Below, piece by piece: positions 49,861 through 54,031 of a DNA stretch of 54,031 nucleotides; the stretch's first letter is position 1; the number at the start of each line of letters is the position of its first letter. The stretch lies in NCBI RefSeq assembly GCF_001039355.2, contig NW_019775258.1, positions 238,641 to 292,671 of the forward strand. Reading direction: 5' to 3'. A program made the position numbers and the translations under genes. Below the pieces are notes generated by a model, which worked only from the letters and a program-made list of their open reading frames with translations, did not search any database and was not told the origin of the DNA. This DNA comes from Lingula anatina (taxonomy: Eukaryota; Brachiopoda; Lingulata; Lingulida; Lingulidae).

Positions 49861-49952
49861 GGGATAGGTGTTCTTTAATCACGATTTCCGCCGTTTGTAA
49901 GTGTATATGTTTCATTTTAGATGTGTACGTGTTGTTATCCTACATCCGTCTA

Positions 49953-49954
<2 letters not shown>

Positions 49955-50004
<50 letters not shown>

Positions 50005-50020
50005 GCACACACACACACAC
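49955..50020. repeat. (CT)n(AC)n compound microsatellite
   Basis: About 24 CT units followed by about 8 AC units. Confidence 0.95.
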
Positions 50021-53003
50021 GTATACGCAAACAGGTCAAAAACCAAAAACGACATCAATCTCCTGTCACCGAAAAATATAAGGTTTACTGTTTCTGACAA
50101 GACATAAGTAACAACACCTCTGTCGCAATGATATGTGGACTTCAAGCACAATTTTACTTGCTACCAGTCTGAGTCACTGTCACCTGAAACAAATATAGTG
50201 CTAGTATGAAAGTTGTCCCCATTTGCGTTATATCAGTTACTTTCTTTAGAATAAAAAGAGTTCAATACCAGGTAACTTTATAGATATAGTATGAACAGAG
50301 CAGACATATTAGACAAGTACAACTACACTGTTGTGGCGTTCAGTGAGTTCCGAGTCTATGATAGACTTGGGGGGGGGGGGTGGATGTAAAGCACGTGGGC
50401 GGACCGCCACGTGGCCGGATTTTATCAATATTTTAGGTTTTGATCGTTAGGCCATGTTATGGTTTGTTCACAAAGGATTAACATAATTGACTATTATTCT
50501 TCTGAGTTGATTTTATGAAGAGGTTATCTTTTAAAAAAAATGCTCGATTTCATTTGTTAGGACTCAGATACCCGAGTACATGAATATCTCCACTCCTCGT
50601 CATGGGCGATGATTTTGGAGATACACGTTACGCCCCTTTGTACAGAAAAACAGCTCAAGGCATCCTTCCTTTCTGTTCATGACGTCTTTAAAGCATGTGG
50701 TATAGTATCGCCCGACTACCTCAGAAAAGGACAGTACTAAATCAAGGACAAGCCCAGAGGCGTAACGTGTTAAACATTGGGGAAAACGGTATAAAATATA
50801 TTAATAAAATTTATTTATACCTCCACTAGTGTCATGGAAAGTGGAACACTTGATGCGTGTATGTACTAGTAACAGTACCAACCATATCGTACAGGTGAGT
50901 AAGTAAGGGCCGTGGTACGTAAATGTGTTAAATAATGAAAATAGTATCGTATTTGATTACGAGATCGAATTTGCGTTTAACCAAATATGCCAATTAAGAG
51001 GTTACCGTTAGGTTTGCTGTGTGTGTGAGGCAACGCCGTAGAGACTTCGGGGCCAGTGTGATTGGGAGTGAGAGATCGGTGTGATTGAAAGTCCGAGATC
51101 CTCAGTTGCCAGACACCCTCTTGTTTTTGGAAATTAACGGCCGCATTAAATAACAGCCCCCTCCCCAACCCGATAGATTATGAAAGGTAGAATCTCCGGA
51201 ATTGATATTATACCCGGACTCCAGGTTTCCTTACAGCTTTGGCGGGACTCCTTTCGGGCTGCACTTCAATATTTACATCATACACTTACTTGTACATCTG
51301 TACACGTATATTCTTACTGACATTTACACTTCAAGAATGCCTTAACATATCGCATTCAACCAAACTATTTAAATGTTTGTCCCGCAGCTAATGGTGTCTT
51401 TTCTTTTCTTTTCCGGATCGAACATGCTCACTCATCAGTCCTCGGACATTACTGGTAGAACAAATGGGTTCATGTATTATCGCTCGTTTGTTTGTCTTTG
51501 TCCTCTGGACAAAAAAAGAGAGTGAGTAGATCCTTAAAAGGAGAGGTGTGTCCCCTACCCTGCTTTCTTTCGTGTGAGCAGTGTGTGTATATGAGTGTAT
51601 TATTTACACTAGCTAAAAGACAAGGACAGCGCTGCAGTTGTTAAGCACCTTGCGTCAGCGTGCGTATAAAATGTGGGGGTTAAAAGCTCTGCTGAAAACT
51701 CTGACATCTCTTATGTATATCCATGAGAGTAGCACTTGTGTCTATGCTGTCAAAGGCGCGGGGTAATTAGATGTTAGTAAAGCGTTTGTATTTATTCGTT
51801 CCCCCCCCAAAAAAAGAAAAAAAAGTCAACACAAATCAGTCTGAGGGTATTGTCTTCACAATTGGTGACAAGTGCAGCTGTATTCATTGTACATAGAATC
51901 TAAAAAAAAAAGAGAGAAACGTGTTTCTGTGAAGGTACCGTTTCCGAGCAAAATATATGCTTCTCGTGCCTTTTTTCAACTTTCTCTTTTTTCCCATACC
52001 ATCCCTTAGAAGGTACGGTGGTTTTTTGAGCTAAGAAGAAGGTACATAGTCAAGACTTATAGTGTCGTTTGAACGAATGTTTTCAAAGAGAATTTCATTG
52101 ATGTTCACAGTAGATTAGATTTCATTGAAGGTGAGAAACAATTTGTGTTGGCACTTTATAAGAGAGAATTGCACCATGAAAAACGTCGCTTTTGGGGCAG
52201 TCTTTGCAGCCCCCGAGAATGTGTTGGAGGTATATTCTTACAAAAGCCACTTATCACATTTGCAGATCAAAGGTAGTTTCGCGTGGATAAATTCCTCTCA
52301 GTGGTCTATCTGTAAAGCAAGCATAATGGCAGGTTTCGCTGAAAGCATTAGAGGATCTTTCTTCCACGCTTTAATTTGTACATTGCAGCCTCGGTATTTT
52401 CTTCTAAACACTGAAGAAAAACGTTTGCTGTGTAGCTCTTAAGTAAAAACGTGATTCTAATCGAATTGCAGATGTTTTCTTAAAGAAATTGGTGTTCTTT
52501 CGTCTAAGACGTTTCACACGCTCGGTCATTGACCAACGTTAGCAGAACGTTTTCAGTGAGTTGAACAAGGCAAAGTATACAAAAACTCCCTCTAAACGAT
52601 ACAGAAAAATTTTATCAGATATATCCATATAACGTACACTAATTCTCTGTTCCTAAACAGTTCCTAATACAGTAGTCATAAATAAATGAATTAAATTATA
52701 AACTATATACAAGTAGTAGAAAACCAATAAAAGTTGATCTAAATAGATGCGTTTTCAATCTTATTTATTTGTTAAACCAGATCAACACGGTGATTGTGAT
52801 GAGTCTAACAGTGGTCTTACTAAAATCTCAATGTTTAAATCTTCATCAGTTTCATATTATTTCTATCTGAATTAACATATCATAACGAGCCAACAAGGGA
52901 TGTTTGTTCGATATATCCAAATCACCCTAATAGCTCTCACGGGGAGCGACCTACCTTGTTGGTGGAGAGATTAAATCAACGCAGCCACGTTAAACCAATA
53001 ATA

Positions 53004-53018
53004 CCGCCAGATGGCAGT
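53004..53018 (+). promoter_or_regulatory. CTCF-like binding motif
   Basis: CCGCCAGATGGCAGT matches 14 of 15 positions of CCASYAGRKGGCRSY, with G for A at position 3. It lies 150 bp upstream of a possible short coding first exon (53154-53162). Confidence 0.4.
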
Positions 53019-53153
53019 ACGGACTGGGAGGAGTGATTGTCTCTCGGGGAGTTCCTCAAACAGCTTTCGGTTGTTTTTACGTTCAGATTTGCATTGGTAA
53101 TAACCATAGAAAGCGGTGAACTAGCTTCCAGCGGTTTGACCCGTGTGTTTGAA

Positions 53154-53162
53154 ATGAGTAAG
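53154..53162 (+). CDS. possible first coding exon of a downstream gene
   Basis: ATGAGTAAG is followed directly by a gtaagc donor. Such very short first coding exons exist, but the evidence is a single start codon and a donor. Confidence 0.15.
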
Positions 53163-53999
53163 GTAAGCGGTTTTTTTTAAATAATCATTTTAGTATTATT
53201 ACAAGGCTGTACTTTTATGTCACCACGTGTGTTAGATGTTACTTGGAACAATGAATCACGCAGAGGGTAATTGTTCACGAACACGCATGTTCAAACGTTC
53301 CAGAGCTGATTCTGTAAATACCCACCCTTTATAAGCTGATGGTACTCTGTAAGTTAATGACACATTCGTTGCCCTCTTTATTTTCAGGTAGATAATTCTG
53401 ATTCCTCAGTTCGATAGACAGTGACAGTTGTATTTATTTCTCATTGCTTTCCCTTGTCTTTTGTCTAATGATGCAAATTTGCCTTATAGGATTTGTGTGT
53501 TTTAGAATGGAAAGTGATAATGGTGCAGGTGGCAACTGAGCTGGCTTCATCGAATCAAATTACTCTTTGGGAACGATGATTGGTATTATGTCATCATTGG
53601 AGTAAAACTGTTCTACGTCGTTTCCATCTGTTGTTTTATTTATCTCCCTGGCGCCGATTTTAATACTTACTTAAATGTTTCAAATCACAAAGTTATGGTT
53701 TTTGTGAAGAATGGAAGATATGAATGCTTTGCTAGAGTTATTTTCAATTATGTCATACAGACTTTATGAGACACGCACAAATAACCTAGTTAACTTACCA
53801 GAGGGAGTCTGCACGGTACTTGTTCACTTGGTTTTAATGGAATTTTGACTACCCGTTGCATAAATGGCTAAATAGCAGTAATAACAAAGTAAAGGTTATC
53901 AAGAGTTTTGTTTACTGAACAGAACATAATTGTACATAATTGTACGGAGAAAAAAAAAACTGTCTCCTTGAAACACTGCGGATATACAGGCCCGAAGCC

Positions 54000-54017
54000 G
54001 GGGGGGGGGGGGGGGGG
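54000..54017. repeat. poly(G) tract
   Basis: G18 at the window end. Confidence 0.9.
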
Positions 54018-54031
54018 TTCGAAAGAACCGC

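Larger units (their letters stand above)
42032..54031. other. non-coding, repeat-bearing stretch
   Basis: No gene supported beyond the weak candidates listed separately. The region contains microsatellites, a diverged ~29-bp direct repeat (43027 and 43540) and a CTCF-like motif. The longest ORFs have no recognisable domain. Confidence 0.5.

Noticed and set aside
49901-50151. Ser-Leu and Arg-Glu repeat ORFs
   Set aside because: Artefacts of the CT/AC microsatellite on the two strands.
52125-52442. 105-codon + strand ORF
   Set aside because: No domain; the frame begins next to a donor-like sequence and lacks coding-like codon bias or partner exons.

Overview
Eukaryotic (metazoan) genomic DNA: AT-rich, intron-bearing, with many simple repeats and small palindromic mobile elements. 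Gene content and texture suggest a bilaterian invertebrate (for example a lophotrochozoan or a lancelet-like animal); the sequence does not settle the species. Nothing bacterial or viral was recognised.

The core of the window is a convergent (tail-to-tail) pair of class C G-protein-coupled receptor genes of the GABA-B family. Gene A lies on the + strand (ATG 4901, stop 20553-20555). Its 14 exons join in frame into a predicted 1307-residue protein: signal peptide, Venus-flytrap domain, seven transmembrane segments, coiled coil and a very long Ser-rich tail. Gene B lies on the - strand (stop 21233-21235). Its 14 recognised exons run from 29345 down to 21233 and give 942 residues of a much more canonical, subunit-2-like GABA-B receptor. 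The exon(s) for its signal peptide and the first strands of the flytrap were not found. The stop codons are 677 bp apart, and candidate poly(A) signals imply that the 3' UTRs may overlap. Exon order and nearly all intron phases match between the genes (both have a 133-nt phase 2-to-0 exon at TM2), so they are paralogues in inverted orientation. Gene A has lost the residues that contact GABA in subunit 1 and the conserved TM3 cysteine; gene B keeps that cysteine. Both proteins end in a class I PDZ-binding motif.

Layout: 1-4900, upstream DNA of gene A with a CTCF-like site about 500 bp before the ATG and a short uORF overlapping it; 4901-20555, gene A, with an 8-kb first intron; 20556-21232, shared 3' region; 21233-29345, gene B; 29346-40500, mostly non-coding, with a few isolated exon-like - strand ORFs and a recent 72-bp dispersed repeat; 40500-42050, a mobile-element cluster (two ~108-bp palindromic MITE-like elements around a broken THAP-domain retrocopy); 42050-54031, non-coding DNA with microsatellites, a second CTCF-like motif and at most weak hints of neighbouring genes. 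GABA-B receptors normally work as obligate heterodimers of a ligand-binding and a G-protein-coupling subunit, so gene A may be a partner or an orphan subunit; that is inference.
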